Assembly: GCA_050733935.1 (NCBI GenBank)
Contig: JBOHUC010000120.1
Coordinates: 1-31,289 of the forward strand
DNA length: 31,289 bases
Reading direction: 5' to 3'
Source: JBOHUC01 sp050733935
GTDB lineage: Bacteria; Eisenbacteria; RBG-16-71-46; DASYSL01
Each line of letters opens with the position of its first letter. Positions within the stretch are counted from its first letter, which is position 1. This document shows, in pieces, positions 30,852-31,289 of this stretch. The notes beneath the pieces were generated by a model that was not told where the DNA came from, did no database searches, and was given only the letters and a program-made list of their open reading frames with translations. The position numbers and the translations under genes are program-made.

Positions 30852-31289
30852 GTGAACAGCGCTGTCGGAACCGGAAAGACTCTCGAGGAAGCCGTCCAGG
30901 ACGCGCTTGCCCGATTGGGTGCGACCACGGACCAGGTCGAAGTGCGGAAGCTCGAGGAAGGATCCTCCGGGCTCATGGGAACGGCCTTCCGGCCCTACCG
31001 CGTGCGCGCGACGTTTCTCCCCGGGTTCGGTCCCCCTCCGCCTGCGCCGGGCGCGGGCAGCGCGGGAGCCGGCGGCGGTCACGGACACTTCGACGAGCGG
31101 ACGGCGTTTCGTGGCGGCGAGTTCGGCATGGCGCCGGCGTCGCCCGCGCACTCGAGCGACATCGAGCGGCGCGAGCGTCCCTGGGAGCGCGACCGCGAGT
31201 CGACCGGCAACCGCGAGTCGAGCGGGGATCGCGGGGACCGCGACCGTGGCGACCGGCCACGCGGCGGCCGCGATCGCGGGGACCGCGAC
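30852..31289 (+). CDS. jag: Jag / KhpB-type RNA-binding protein, 3' end cut by window edge
   Basis: 146 residues visible; GTG start with GGAGG 5 nt before it. The Jag_N domain is about 1-58 (GKTLEEAVQDALARLGATTD, QVEVRKLEEGSSGLMG, RPYRVRATF). A Gly/Ala linker and then an Arg/Asp-rich repetitive stretch (RDRESTGNRESSGDRGDRDR and similar) follow. KH and R3H domains are expected past the window edge. The position after yidC is typical. The RD/RGD linker is longer and more charged than usual. Confidence 0.88.
   Translation, partial: MNSAVGTGKTLEEAVQDALARLGATTDQVEVRKLEEGSSGLMGTAFRPYRVRATFLPGFGPPPPAPGAGSAGAGGGHGHFDERTAFRGGEFGMAPASPAHSSDIERRERPWERDRESTGNRESSGDRGDRDRGDRPRGGRDRGDRD
31186..31289 (+). 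repeat. RGDRD-type codon repeat in the jag linker
   Basis: Short imperfect tandem units of about 9-12 bp around GGGGACCGCGAC and CCGCGAGTCGA, coding Arg-Asp/Arg-Gly-Asp runs. It continues to the window edge. Confidence 0.5.

Overview
The window is GC-rich chromosomal DNA from a Gram-negative bacterium: it has a TonB-dependent outer-membrane receptor, and several secreted proteins end in FlgD-like Ig domains of the type-IX-secretion kind. With the HD-GYP, HEAT and fibre-type surface proteins, this best fits an uncultured lineage of the FCB superphylum (Eisenbacteria-like). That placement is inference from protein style. No mobile element, CRISPR array, tRNA or rRNA was found.

Layout, left to right. 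1-1096: two tandem paralogous secreted proteins (minus), the first cut by the window edge, preceded by a long leader with a TTGACA promoter. 1556-5852 (minus): an orphan ABC ATPase, two sensor proteins that both lack a kinase ATPase domain, a rhodanese-methyltransferase fusion and an unknown protein. 6000-8603 (plus): a receiver-domain protein with an internal acidic insertion, a zinc-type MDR dehydrogenase and a CDF metal exporter. 8619-11056 (minus): a glycine-rich fibre-like protein and a FlgD-Ig secreted protein. 11393-14423 (minus): a tightly overlapping LuxE-like / LuxC-like / Cys-rich operon without luciferase genes. 14454-15872 (plus): a beta-CASP RNA nuclease, followed by a hairpin-rich spacer. 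16325-17602 (plus): a lipoprotein with carboxypeptidase-regulatory-like repeats. 17613-18695 (minus): a YCF48/BNR-type beta-propeller protein. 18759-22712 (minus): a cobalamin locus with promoter, B12 riboswitch, intrinsic terminator, TonB receptor and a BtuG-like beta-propeller. 22914-26439 (plus): a HEAT-repeat protein and an HD-GYP protein that share an N-terminal module. 26440-27800 (minus): a DinB-family protein and a lipoprotein. 28174-31289 (plus): the core cluster rpmH-rnpA-yidD-yidC-jag, cut in jag.

Genes that work together. LuxE-like and LuxC-like proteins should convert a fatty acid to a protein-bound acyl group and then to an aldehyde; the Cys-rich third protein may be an accessory subunit. 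The riboswitch turns off the TonB receptor and its propeller partner when cobalamin is plentiful. The HEAT/HD-GYP pair looks like a cyclic-di-GMP signalling module. The core cluster makes ribosomal protein L34, the RNase P protein and the inner-membrane insertion machinery.

Most notable for follow-up: a shared C-terminal tag ([ST]-W-G-x-[VL]-K-x-x-Y-R) on two otherwise different secreted proteins, the LuxE/LuxC/Cys-rich operon, the paired kinase-dead sensors, and two genes whose homology extends upstream of any ATG, GTG or TTG codon.
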